Origin: Parafilimonas sp. | Lineage (GTDB): Bacteria > Bacteroidota > Bacteroidia > Chitinophagales > Chitinophagaceae | Direction: 5' to 3' | DNA length: 43,747 nt | Assembly (NCBI GenBank): GCA_017856455.1 | Contig: JAFMEZ010000014.1 | Coordinates: 1-43,747, forward strand | In this document: positions 1 to 7,208 of the stretch, one piece after another | Position numbering within the stretch: position 1 is the stretch's first letter | How the letters are laid out: each line of letters opens with the position of its first letter | Position numbers and translations under genes: made by a program | The notes under the pieces: model-generated | Database searches by the model: none | The model's input: the letters and a program-made list of their open reading frames with translations, nothing else | What the model was told of the DNA's origin: nothing

Positions 1-311
1 ATTTTTTTGATTTTGAAGCAAAATATCAAGGAAAATCTACAGAGGTAACGCCTGCACAATGCAGTGAAGAGATCGCAAAAAAAGTAAGATACGCTGCATC
101 AGGCATTTATGCAGTATTCAATTGCAGAGGAGTTGTTCGTATGGATTTTATTTACAATGAAAAAAATCAAGAACCTTACTTACTGGAGATCAATACAGTA
201 CCCGGTCAAAGCGCAGCAAGTATTGTTCCGCAGCAAGTAGCGGCAATGGGTTTAAATTTGCAAGATTTTTATTCTATGCTGGTAGATGATGCACTTCAAT
301 CAAAGAAATAA
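1..311 (+). CDS. ddl: D-alanine--D-alanine ligase, C-terminal part (5' truncated)
   Basis: This is the last ~103 codons of an ATP-grasp ligase that joins two D-alanines for peptidoglycan precursor synthesis in the cytoplasm. The open frame runs in from the left edge (first full codon at position 3) and stops with TAA at 309-311. Visible Ddl signatures are FFDFEAKYQGKS near the start, then RGVVRMDF, then EINTVPGQS with the Mg-binding Glu and Asn, and IVPQQVAAMG. The start codon of the following PASTA gene comes directly after the stop, which suggests one transcript. The N-terminal and central domains lie outside the window, so their integrity cannot be judged. Confidence 0.95.
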   Translation, partial: FFDFEAKYQGKSTEVTPAQCSEEIAKKVRYAASGIYAVFNCRGVVRMDFIYNEKNQEPYLLEINTVPGQSAASIVPQQVAAMGLNLQDFYSMLVDDALQSKK

Positions 312-1139
312 ATGAAAATGAACTTTTCCTTTATAACCGATAGACCATTATGGCAGAATATTCTGGCAGGTTTTGGTATATCATTCTTATTGGTTGGGTT
401 TTTTCTTTTGATGTTAAATGTAATCACCAATCATGGGGAATATCTTGTTGTACCTGATGTCAAAGGGAAACAATTAGACGATGTTCAGTCCAGTATTGAG
501 CAAAAGGGGTTTGAGGTTGTTATTCAGGATTCAATTTATGTTGATTCACTAGCGCCCAATATTATTATCAAGCAGTTTCCTGATCCGGAAGCAACTGTGA
601 AAATAAATCGCGTAGTTTATTTGACCATCAATCGCACGGTTCCTCCAACTATACCCATGCCCAATCTCATTGGGATGAGTCTTCGCAACGCACTTTCAGA
701 GCTAAAGTCAGTTGGTTTAAAATTGGGTGATACCAGCTATGTTCCAGATATTGCTAAAAATGCCATCAAAGATCAACTGGTGGGTGGGGTATCCATTAAA
801 CCAGGTTCTCCTGTGAGAATGGGTTCCTCGATTTCTTTATATGTTGGAACCGGATTGGGTGGTGCAGAAATGCCAGTACCTGATTTATTTGGAATGACAT
901 ACGGTGAAGCAAAACTTTTGTTGCAAACCAATGGAATTTCAACCGGACTGATCATGTTAGATGAAGGATTGGTGGACACAACTGCAGGGTTTATCTATTG
1001 GCAAAATCCTCCACCATACGATGCACAGAATAATGTGAGTGTTTTGAGAGTTGGCCAATTGGTTGACATAAAACTGTCTATTGCAAAACCAGAAAGACCG
1101 CTAGCTCCTGAAACTCCAAATAACCAACAAATTTATTAA
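312..1139 (+). CDS. Membrane-anchored protein with three PASTA domains
   Basis: A 275-residue protein with a short cytoplasmic N-terminus, one transmembrane segment at about residues 16-38, and three consecutive PASTA domains at roughly 44-108, 114-179 and 187-258. Each begins with the typical hydrophobic-Pro motif (VVPDVKG, PMPNLIG, PVPDLFG). PASTA domains are known to bind peptidoglycan or muropeptides in Ser/Thr kinases and penicillin-binding proteins; here no kinase or transpeptidase domain is present. It starts immediately after the ddl stop codon, so the context points to the cell envelope. The C-terminus is proline-rich. A role as a periplasmic peptidoglycan sensor or scaffold is inference. 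Confidence 0.9.
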   Translation: MKMNFSFITDRPLWQNILAGFGISFLLVGFFLLMLNVITNHGEYLVVPDVKGKQLDDVQSSIEQKGFEVVIQDSIYVDSLAPNIIIKQFPDPEATVKINRVVYLTINRTVPPTIPMPNLIGMSLRNALSELKSVGLKLGDTSYVPDIAKNAIKDQLVGGVSIKPGSPVRMGSSISLYVGTGLGGAEMPVPDLFGMTYGEAKLLLQTNGISTGLIMLDEGLVDTTAGFIYWQNPPPYDAQNNVSVLRVGQLVDIKLSIAKPERPLAPETPNNQQIY

Positions 1140-1152
1140 TACATTTATAGCC

Positions 1153-1461
1153 ATGAAAACAATTGATGTAGCAACGCTAAAGGCAAAAATCGACAGTGGT
1201 GAGTCATTACATTTGGTAGATGTTAGGGAGCCTTCAGAACATGATGAATTTAATATCGGAGGCATCTTATTGCCACTAGGCGATATCAGGGTAGGGGAAA
1301 TTGATTCCATTGAAAACCTCAAGGAAAAAGAAGTTTACTTGTATTGCAGAAGTGGAAATAGAAGTGGACAAGCAGCATTGATCTTGGAATCAATGGGATT
1401 TACTAATGTTACCAATGTTGTCGGAGGGATGTTAGCCTGGAAAGATCAATCGTCAATTTAA
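1153..1461 (+). CDS. Single-domain rhodanese-like protein
   Basis: A 102-residue single rhodanese domain of the GlpE/PspE size class. The active-site loop CRSGNRSG carries the presumed persulfide-forming Cys65, and the CDC25-like LVDVREPSEH motif lies at residues 21-30. There is no signal peptide, so it is probably cytosolic. Family members transfer sulfane sulfur to thiol or cyanide acceptors; the physiological acceptor cannot be read from the sequence. It lies 13 bases after the PASTA gene and converges with the minus-strand lipoprotein gene, with only one base between the two stops and no hairpin terminator visible. Confidence 0.9.
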   Translation: MKTIDVATLKAKIDSGESLHLVDVREPSEHDEFNIGGILLPLGDIRVGEIDSIENLKEKEVYLYCRSGNRSGQAALILESMGFTNVTNVVGGMLAWKDQSSI

Positions 1462-1462
1462 T

Positions 1463-2089
1463 TTACTTTAAGTCGTCAATTGCCTTTTGCATGAGCGTTT
1501 CAATTAAGCTCTTGCTGAAATTTTCAATGGATGAAGGATTAATTGTTTTTGTTTGCACTGACCAAATAAGGGTTTCTGATTTTGCATCAAATAAATTTCC
1601 CTCCATAAAATAATATCTGTCTGTTACATAATATCCCGGATCATAGAAGTAAGGATACCAATATGAATAGAACCCTCTGAAAAAGAAACCATATCCAGCA
1701 TATGGACCATAATATCCCATTCCACCAGGTATATATCTTGTTTCACTTCGTTTGTCAACTAAATTGATGGTAAATATCAGATCGCAGTTCAAGGATCTTA
1801 TTTTCTCAATCATCTGTTCTCTCGAAGGTGGATTTTTACTTTCAAATGTTGGAGGGAAATAATCCCAACTTCTTTCTACACCAAATCCTTGTTTTATTGC
1901 AGCGGTTCCCATCTCTTCTTCCAGATGAGTTCTCACATGTGGATTGGCCACAAGTGCCGCAAGAAATACTTTTTTAAATGGAGTGTCAGGATGAAAATCC
2001 TTATTTGCCCATGAATAAGTAATATTATGTTGTATTCCACAACTTGAAATAAATAACACAAAAAAAAGAATCCTGAAAATAAGTTGCAT
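1463..2089 (-). CDS. DUF4136-like lipoprotein
   Basis: A 208-residue protein with a lipoprotein signal peptide ending in the lipobox ISSC near residue 17, so it is probably lipid-anchored in the envelope. The body resembles the DUF4136 group (family assignment from memory of its general pattern; function unknown). A striking aromatic and glycine tract at about residues 124-160 is built mainly from Tyr, Phe, Trp, Gly and Pro and may form a membrane-facing or adhesive surface. The ATG at 2089-2087 lies inside the 3' arm of a strong inverted repeat, listed separately. It is 93 bases downstream of the TonB receptor on the same strand. Confidence 0.72.
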   Translation of the reverse strand: MQLIFRILFFVLFISSCGIQHNITYSWANKDFHPDTPFKKVFLAALVANPHVRTHLEEEMGTAAIKQGFGVERSWDYFPPTFESKNPPSREQMIEKIRSLNCDLIFTINLVDKRSETRYIPGGMGYYGPYAGYGFFFRGFYSYWYPYFYDPGYYVTDRYYFMEGNLFDAKSETLIWSVQTKTINPSSIENFSKSLIETLMQKAIDDLK

Positions 2090-2111
2090 GCTAATATATT
2101 ATGCATGCAAC
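2083..2111 (-). promoter_or_regulatory. Long inverted repeat enclosing the start codon of the DUF4136-like gene
   Basis: GTTGCATGC at 2083-2091 pairs perfectly with GCATGCAAC at 2103-2111. The spacer contains the self-complementary TAATATATTA at 2092-2101, so the stem can extend past a single bulged base. In the minus-strand mRNA the ATG of the lipoprotein gene sits in the 3' arm (GCATGCAAC). The pairing is seen directly. Whether it hides the start codon, ends the receptor transcript or binds a protein is inference. Confidence 0.6.
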
Positions 2112-2182
2112 ATAGTATTACTGCATCTTCGAAAAAATGAATGAAAGGTATTAAATCAAGAAATTAATTTTTTTGTAAATAA

Positions 2183-4372
2183 TTATAATGTAATATTTAA
2201 AGCAAGCATCCAGTTTCTGCCAGCCATAGGGTAGTAGTAATTATTTTTTATAAGTTCGCCCCCGTATAAATAACTGTAGGTGTATCCATTTGGCGAATAA
2301 TGTACATCGAACAAATTATTTAATTGAAACGTGATTGAAATATTCTTTACTTGTTTGGTTTGGAATTGATGACTTAAGTGCAAATCGTTTATAAAATAAG
2401 GGTCGAGACTTCTGTCTTTTCTTGATGTGTTATCTAGATACTGTCTGCTTACATATTTTGAAACCCATCTTATCTCTGTATTTTTAGTTAGTGAAGTACT
2501 TAGAATATTGTTGTTCACCAGTGCCGGAGAGAATGCAATGTCTGATTGATTATAAATATTTAGTTTTTGACCTCCGTTGTCATAATCATCATAATATTCA
2601 GTAAACGCTTTGATTTTATTTTGACTCAATGAGAGGTTGCTGCTCAATTGGAGCCATGGCATAAATGAATATACTCCTTCAATTTCAAGACCTGCTCTGT
2701 AACTTTTTGGAATATTCGTTCTGGTATATGCTCCAACATCATTGATTTTTCCAGTCAATATCAATTGATCTTTATAGTCCATATAGTAAACTGTAACCCC
2801 ATACCTGAATATTTTTCCATTTTTTTGTAAACCAAGTTCAATATCATTCAAACGTTCGGGTCTGGGTATTTCCTGATTCCCGGCTTCAAAATCATCTCTG
2901 TTTGGCTCTTTATTTGCCATTGCAAACGACAAAAATGTGCTGATATTATCTTTTGTATAGCGTATTCCAGCTTTTGGATTTAGAAAAAGCCATTGCTGAT
3001 TGATTTTCAAAGTTGGGTTTGTCCTAAAACCATCAATGTCATACTGTACATTTCTCATTTGGATATCACCAAACAGCTGAATATCCCCAAATTCTTCCAT
3101 CCATTTACCAAAGATGGACTGCTCTGATTTTAAAGCATTTAAATCATACCATGTATAATCTTTAGGAATGCCAATATTTGCCCAAATGATTTTTCCAAAA
3201 TGATTACCATCGTAATTGCTGATATTTCCTCCAAGTGTTACTTCCCTCTTTTCGTTTTTATGTTTTACAGAAACATTTGTTCCATAAAAAATATTATCCA
3301 GCCATAGTTGTCTTATCAAATCTGTTTCTGAAATAGGGTTGCCTGAATACACAGGAGCAGTGAGTCCGTATTTCTCAAAAGCTTCACCATTTTTATATTG
3401 TTCATAATACCCTTTTCCAGTTGTAGTGAAGAGGGTAGTGTTTAGATTCCATTTTTGATTTATTTTTTTATTGTAGAAAAGCTGATAATGTGTTTGCCAA
3501 TAGTTATCTGTTTCGTTTTCATATGGACTATTACCAGGTCTTTGCCCAGCCTCGTTGTATCTTCTGTTAATCTTTAGCTGATCTTCCGAAACGCCATACC
3601 AAGCCTGATAGGTTTTTTCTTTACCAGAAATGATATTGAATCTCAAGGAAGATTTTTCTTTAATGCTTGCTGCAGAAACATAAAATGATTTTAGATTACT
3701 GCTTGCTCTCTCAATATAACCATCACTGGTTATCGATGATAGTCTTACATCGAGTGTATATCGGTTATTGATCAGTCCGGTCCCTGCTTTGAAAGTATTT
3801 TTAAAAGTTTGAAATGAACCCATTGAATTATTGATTTCTCCATATGCTTTTTCCTTAATTTCATTGGTAAGGATATTTACAGTTGCTCCAAATGCACCTG
3901 CGCCATTTGTACTGGTTCCAACTCCTCTTTGGATTTGTATACTATTGGTCGATGATAGTAGATCTGGCATATTTACAAGAAATACTCCTTGAGATTCAGC
4001 GTCATTATATGCAATGCCATTCACAGTAAAATTGATCCTGCTTGGGTCTGTTCCTCTTATGCGAATTCCTGTATATCCCACTCCATTTCCTGCATCAGAG
4101 TTCGCAACTGCACCAGGAATCTGATTCATGATGAAAGGCATATCCTGACCAACATTGAATGTTGAAATCTGGCTTTTATAGAGCATAGATTGGGTAAATG
4201 GATACTTCTGTTCAGCTCGAATACCCTGAATTTCTATAGTAGGCATCAAGGTTGTTTTTTTAATTGCTGAGTCACCCACACTTTCTTGAATTAAATTATT
4301 CAATACTTTTTTTTGTCCAATTGCAGTGAAATAACCTAGAAAGAAAACGAGAAATAAAATATTCCTTTTCAT
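2183..4372 (-). CDS. TonB-dependent outer-membrane receptor, probable thiamin transporter
   Basis: A 729-residue protein with a signal peptide (about residues 1-20, ending before QKK), a plug domain (about 45-170, with the RIRGTDPSRINFTVNG and IQIQRGVGTSTNGAGAFG motifs) and a 22-strand-type beta-barrel ending in aromatic/hydrophobic residues. Such receptors import scarce ligands across the outer membrane using TonB-ExbBD energy. No N-terminal carboxypeptidase-D-like domain is seen, so it is not a typical SusC. A TPP riboswitch lies directly upstream, which makes thiamin or its phosphates the likely substrate. TPP-regulated receptors of this kind (OMR1 type) are known in Bacteroidota, often with pnuT and a thiamin pyrophosphokinase gene; neither is adjacent here. 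Confidence 0.88.
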   Translation of the reverse strand: MKRNILFLVFFLGYFTAIGQKKVLNNLIQESVGDSAIKKTTLMPTIEIQGIRAEQKYPFTQSMLYKSQISTFNVGQDMPFIMNQIPGAVANSDAGNGVGYTGIRIRGTDPSRINFTVNGIAYNDAESQGVFLVNMPDLLSSTNSIQIQRGVGTSTNGAGAFGATVNILTNEIKEKAYGEINNSMGSFQTFKNTFKAGTGLINNRYTLDVRLSSITSDGYIERASSNLKSFYVSAASIKEKSSLRFNIISGKEKTYQAWYGVSEDQLKINRRYNEAGQRPGNSPYENETDNYWQTHYQLFYNKKINQKWNLNTTLFTTTGKGYYEQYKNGEAFEKYGLTAPVYSGNPISETDLIRQLWLDNIFYGTNVSVKHKNEKREVTLGGNISNYDGNHFGKIIWANIGIPKDYTWYDLNALKSEQSIFGKWMEEFGDIQLFGDIQMRNVQYDIDGFRTNPTLKINQQWLFLNPKAGIRYTKDNISTFLSFAMANKEPNRDDFEAGNQEIPRPERLNDIELGLQKNGKIFRYGVTVYYMDYKDQLILTGKINDVGAYTRTNIPKSYRAGLEIEGVYSFMPWLQLSSNLSLSQNKIKAFTEYYDDYDNGGQKLNIYNQSDIAFSPALVNNNILSTSLTKNTEIRWVSKYVSRQYLDNTSRKDRSLDPYFINDLHLSHQFQTKQVKNISITFQLNNLFDVHYSPNGYTYSYLYGGELIKNNYYYPMAGRNWMLALNITL

Positions 4373-4374
4373 AT

Positions 4375-4401
4375 CTGACTGTTTTAAAAGTGATCAGTCA
4401 G
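4375..4401 (-). promoter_or_regulatory. Hairpin abutting the TonB receptor start codon (candidate expression platform)
   Basis: Two perfect 7-base arms, 4375-4381 and 4395-4401 (CTGACTG and CAGTCAG), can pair across a 13-base loop and end two bases before the ATG at 4372. Farther upstream in the leader is a run of seven C residues in RNA sense (4415-4421) that could compete with the G-rich 5' arm of the aptamer. Together these could let ligand binding control ribosome access. The pairing is observed; its role is inferred. Confidence 0.45.
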
Positions 4402-4438
4402 GTTATGCCAAAGAGGGGGGGAGGAATGATAAGCTTTC

Positions 4439-4522
4439 GCACGTCCTTCCCTGCGCAGGCATTATCCTGATCAGGTTCTACGGGTTTATCTCAGCCTTGG
4501 ATGGTCCTCAGCACCCCGGAAC
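4439..4522 (-). ncRNA. TPP (thiamin pyrophosphate) riboswitch aptamer
   Basis: Read on the minus strand, the conserved thi-box elements appear in order: GGGGTGC (4517-4511), CTGAGA (4494-4489), GAACCTGATC (4478-4469), then GGATAATGCC (4467-4458) followed by TGCGCAGGGAA. These form the pyrimidine- and pyrophosphate-sensing arms of the THI element. The basal P1 pairing appears short. It lies in the 5' leader of the TonB-dependent receptor and should lower its expression when cellular TPP is high. There is no obvious Rho-independent terminator between aptamer and gene, which favours translational control (inference). Confidence 0.96.
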
Positions 4523-4526
4523 AGCA

Positions 4527-4554
4527 CAAAATTATACAATCCGGTAATTTCAAA
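4527..4554 (-). promoter_or_regulatory. Candidate Bacteroidota promoter for the TPP-regulated receptor
   Basis: An exact TAnnTTTG -7 element (TAATTTTG, 4534-4527) is preceded by a TTTG at 4554-4551 with a spacing of 16, a little short for the usual 17-23. Transcription would begin only a few bases before the riboswitch, as expected for a leader RNA. Confidence 0.55.
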
Positions 4555-4627
4555 AAAATTATCTTCGGAACATATAAAATGTTGTAACAAATTACATGTT
4601 AAATCGTATAAGTATTAAACAATCAAG

Positions 4628-5344
4628 ATGAAGAAATTGATATTACTGTTTGGAATTTTCTTTGGACTGCTAGTGAATGGGCAAGATAAATTGATCATTA
4701 ATGATCACATGGCCGTTATTCGTGATATGGGAAGTTTTCATGGTATTGATATTAGCGGTCCGTTTAAGGTATATTTTTCAGTTGGGTCACGTCACACTGT
4801 TGCAGTCAGTGCCAGTTCCGAGGATGCCAGAGATAGAATTCAAGTTAGAAAATCAGATGGAATTCTAAAAGTGGAGTTGGAGACGAGTTACAAAAATTGG
4901 ATACCTGGGAATACCAGTTATAAATTATATATCTCTGCGCCAAGTTTGGAAACGATAAAGGCATCAGGAGCTGTTGATTTTTTTGTAACTGATGTATTAA
5001 AAGCAGAAGATTTAAAAATACAATTTACAGGTGCAAGTGATTTTTTGGGAAAATTAGATTGTAGAGACCTTGATGTTCAGTTTACTGGTGCATCCGATAT
5101 TGAACTAACTGGAACTGTTGATGAGTTAAAAGCAGTTGTTACGGGTGCAAGTAAATTAAAAGCTTCAACTTTAAAGGTTCGAAATGCAGATATTAGGGTT
5201 ACAGGAGCATCAAATTCCACCATTTCAGTTTCCAATAACTTACAAGCAGTAGCTTCTGGTGCAAGTCATATTTATTATTATGGAAATCCTGCTCATGTTG
5301 ATGTGAGTTCAACTGGGGCAAGTAAGGTGAAGAAAGCCAACTAG
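4628..5344 (+). CDS. DUF2807 (head GIN domain) secreted beta-solenoid protein
   Basis: A 238-residue protein with a signal peptide (about 1-18, ending NGQ) followed by a DUF2807 'putative auto-transporter adhesin, head GIN' domain. The second half carries [TS]GAS motifs starting at residues 134, 153, 172, 192, 210 and 229, a regular 18-20 residue period that suggests right-handed parallel beta-solenoid coils. Family members are exported proteins, common in Bacteroidota, with unproven function; the adhesin name is only a database label. It is monocistronic: the riboswitch gene is divergent upstream, and a strong terminator follows at 5366-5388. Confidence 0.85.
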   Translation: MKKLILLFGIFFGLLVNGQDKLIINDHMAVIRDMGSFHGIDISGPFKVYFSVGSRHTVAVSASSEDARDRIQVRKSDGILKVELETSYKNWIPGNTSYKLYISAPSLETIKASGAVDFFVTDVLKAEDLKIQFTGASDFLGKLDCRDLDVQFTGASDIELTGTVDELKAVVTGASKLKASTLKVRNADIRVTGASNSTISVSNNLQAVASGASHIYYYGNPAHVDVSSTGASKVKKAN

Positions 5345-5365
5345 GCGAGATGAAGTAAAAAAAGA

Positions 5366-5388
5366 AAAGGCAACCAATGGTTGCCTTT
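5366..5388. terminator. Bidirectional Rho-independent terminator
   Basis: A perfect 10-base stem, 5366-5375 with 5379-5388 (AAAGGCAACC / GGTTGCCTTT), closes a three-base loop. A T-run continues to 5390 on the plus strand and an A-rich stretch lies on the other side. It can end the DUF2807 transcript (+) and also the tRNA-fMet transcript (-). Confidence 0.88.
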
Positions 5389-5390
5389 TT

Positions 5391-5464
<74 letters not shown>

Positions 5465-5521
5465 ATGTGGATCGCAAAGTTACTGCAAAATGATCAATGT
5501 TCAAAACAATTTTTACTATGT

Positions 5522-5529
5522 TACCTTTG
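5522..5529 (+). promoter_or_regulatory. Candidate -7 element (TAnnTTTG) for the era operon
   Basis: TACCTTTG matches the Bacteroidota -7 consensus exactly and ends 10 bases before the era ATG. No good -33 TTG is seen at the expected distance. If used, the transcript would begin only a few bases before the start codon, giving an almost leaderless mRNA. Confidence 0.45.
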
Positions 5530-5539
5530 TAAGACTTAG

Positions 5540-6406
5540 ATGAAGTCTGGTTTTGTAAATATTGTTGGTAAGCCTAATGCAGGTAAGAGTACATTGTTGA
5601 ATGCTTTGCTTGGAGAGAAGCTGTCTATAGTTTCCTCTAAAGTCCAAACGACCCGACACAGGATTCGTGCTTTCCTATCGGGCGATGATTATCAAATAGT
5701 ATTTTCTGATACACCTGGTGTAATTGAACCTAAATACAAGCTGCATGAAAAAATGATGTCAGCTGTTCATGCGAGTATGGAGGATGCAGATGTTTGTATT
5801 TTTATGACTGATGCGCGTGATACTTTAGAAGAAATAAGACAAACCATAGATCTTTTAAAAATAAAAGTGAAATTGATTGTAGTGGTGAATAAGATCGATT
5901 TGATTAAGGGGAATGATTTAGAAGATAAAATTACATCTATTAAAGCTTTACAAGGCGTGAATGATGTTATTGCAGTTTCGGCCAAACAGAAAAAAAATAT
6001 AGATTCAATAGTTAAATCAATCATTGATCAGCTTCCTGAAGGACCAGCTTACTATGATAAAGATGAGTTGACAGATTTACCAACAAAATTTTTTGCCGCA
6101 GAGATCATTCGTGAAAAGATTTTTGAAATATATGATGAGGAGGTTCCTTATCAGACAACAGTAATGATTTCAAGGTTTGAAGAAAAAAACACACTGATCA
6201 AAATCACTGCTGAAATTATCGTACACAGAGAATCACAAAAGGCAATTATTCTTGGGGCAAAGGGTTCAAAGATCAAAGAACTGGGAACTAGTGCGCGTTT
6301 GGAACTGGAGAAGTTTCTAGATTCAAAAGTGTTTTTAGAACTCTTTGTGAAAGTTAGATCAGACTGGCGCAATAATGATTTATATTTAAAGGAATATGGC
6401 TATTAG
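5540..6406 (+). CDS. era: GTPase Era, 16S rRNA-binding ribosome assembly factor
   Basis: A 288-residue protein matching Era in length and layout. The GTPase domain has the P-loop GKPNAGKST (residues 11-19), DTPG of G3 and NKID of G4. A C-terminal KH domain at about 200-280 contains the IILGAKGSKIKELG loop that holds RNA. Era binds the 3' end of 16S rRNA and checks 30S maturation. The frame starts at ATG 5540. The gene overlaps only the longest possible reading of the next ORF; with the preferred start at 6420 the gap is 13 bases. It leads the era-unknown-der operon. Confidence 0.97.
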   Translation: MKSGFVNIVGKPNAGKSTLLNALLGEKLSIVSSKVQTTRHRIRAFLSGDDYQIVFSDTPGVIEPKYKLHEKMMSAVHASMEDADVCIFMTDARDTLEEIRQTIDLLKIKVKLIVVVNKIDLIKGNDLEDKITSIKALQGVNDVIAVSAKQKKNIDSIVKSIIDQLPEGPAYYDKDELTDLPTKFFAAEIIREKIFEIYDEEVPYQTTVMISRFEEKNTLIKITAEIIVHRESQKAIILGAKGSKIKELGTSARLELEKFLDSKVFLELFVKVRSDWRNNDLYLKEYGY

Positions 6407-6419
6407 TCAATCATTTAAT

Positions 6420-7208
6420 ATGACAAAACAATTTCTCTTGGTTGCATTAGGGGTAATTATGATTAATTTCAATTACGGGCAGATGCGTGCAGCACAAAAT
6501 ATTCAACAAAATGAATCATTGATTACCTCATCAAGTTATGGACTTTATTTTAGGGGATTTAATGGAGCTGAAGTTACATTTGACAATAATGGCAAACCTA
6601 AATTAGGAGGACTCGATTTGGAGTCAATTCCAGGTGAATTGTACTGGAATAATAGCTATGCACCTGCAAAACTTTATTTAAAAGATCATAAACTGCTTGG
6701 TGAATTTAATGTACGATTTGAAAAATTAAATCAGGTTTTTTATGTAAAACTTGAAGAAGAGGGTGTAGTTAAAGCAGTTGATCCTTCATTGATTGAAAGC
6801 ATAGAATTTTCCCAAAATATAATGAAATGGAATATGCCAGTATTTACTAATAATTTTTTTGAATTATCAAGTAAAACCAAAGGACTTCCTAGTGGATATA
6901 TGCAGGTGTTAGAAAAAGGGACACTAAGCTTATTAAAGTCAAACAAATCCGTTATTAGATATAGGGATTCACTTTTTGGAGCAATTAAAAAACCTTTTTT
7001 AGTTCCACAGGATACATACTATCTTTTTTATAAAGGAGAGTTTAAAGAAATTAAAAAATTAAGTTTTAAGCAGTTAAACAATGCATTTCCTGACTTAGAG
7101 AATGAATTTTTAAAAGTTAAAACAAAATTAGATTTATCGGAAGAGGATGAATTTGTATCATTACTCTCACAGATAAACTTACAATTAAAAAATAAGGAGA
7201 AAAAGTAA
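6420..7208 (+). CDS. Secreted protein of unknown function between era and der
   Basis: I do not recognise a family. From ATG 6420 the product is 262 residues with a clear signal peptide (MTKQFLLVALGVIMINFNYGQ spans the first 21 residues, ending in the NYGQ pattern common in Bacteroidota). A longer reading from 6396 overlaps the era stop and puts eight polar residues before the signal, so 6420 is preferred. The mature part is predicted mixed beta with many aromatic and lysine residues and a charged C-terminus. Its stop overlaps the der ATG by one base (TAATG), so translation is probably coupled to der. A link to ribosome assembly is not suggested by the export signal. Confidence 0.8.
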   Translation: MTKQFLLVALGVIMINFNYGQMRAAQNIQQNESLITSSSYGLYFRGFNGAEVTFDNNGKPKLGGLDLESIPGELYWNNSYAPAKLYLKDHKLLGEFNVRFEKLNQVFYVKLEEEGVVKAVDPSLIESIEFSQNIMKWNMPVFTNNFFELSSKTKGLPSGYMQVLEKGTLSLLKSNKSVIRYRDSLFGAIKKPFLVPQDTYYLFYKGEFKEIKKLSFKQLNNAFPDLENEFLKVKTKLDLSEEDEFVSLLSQINLQLKNKEKK

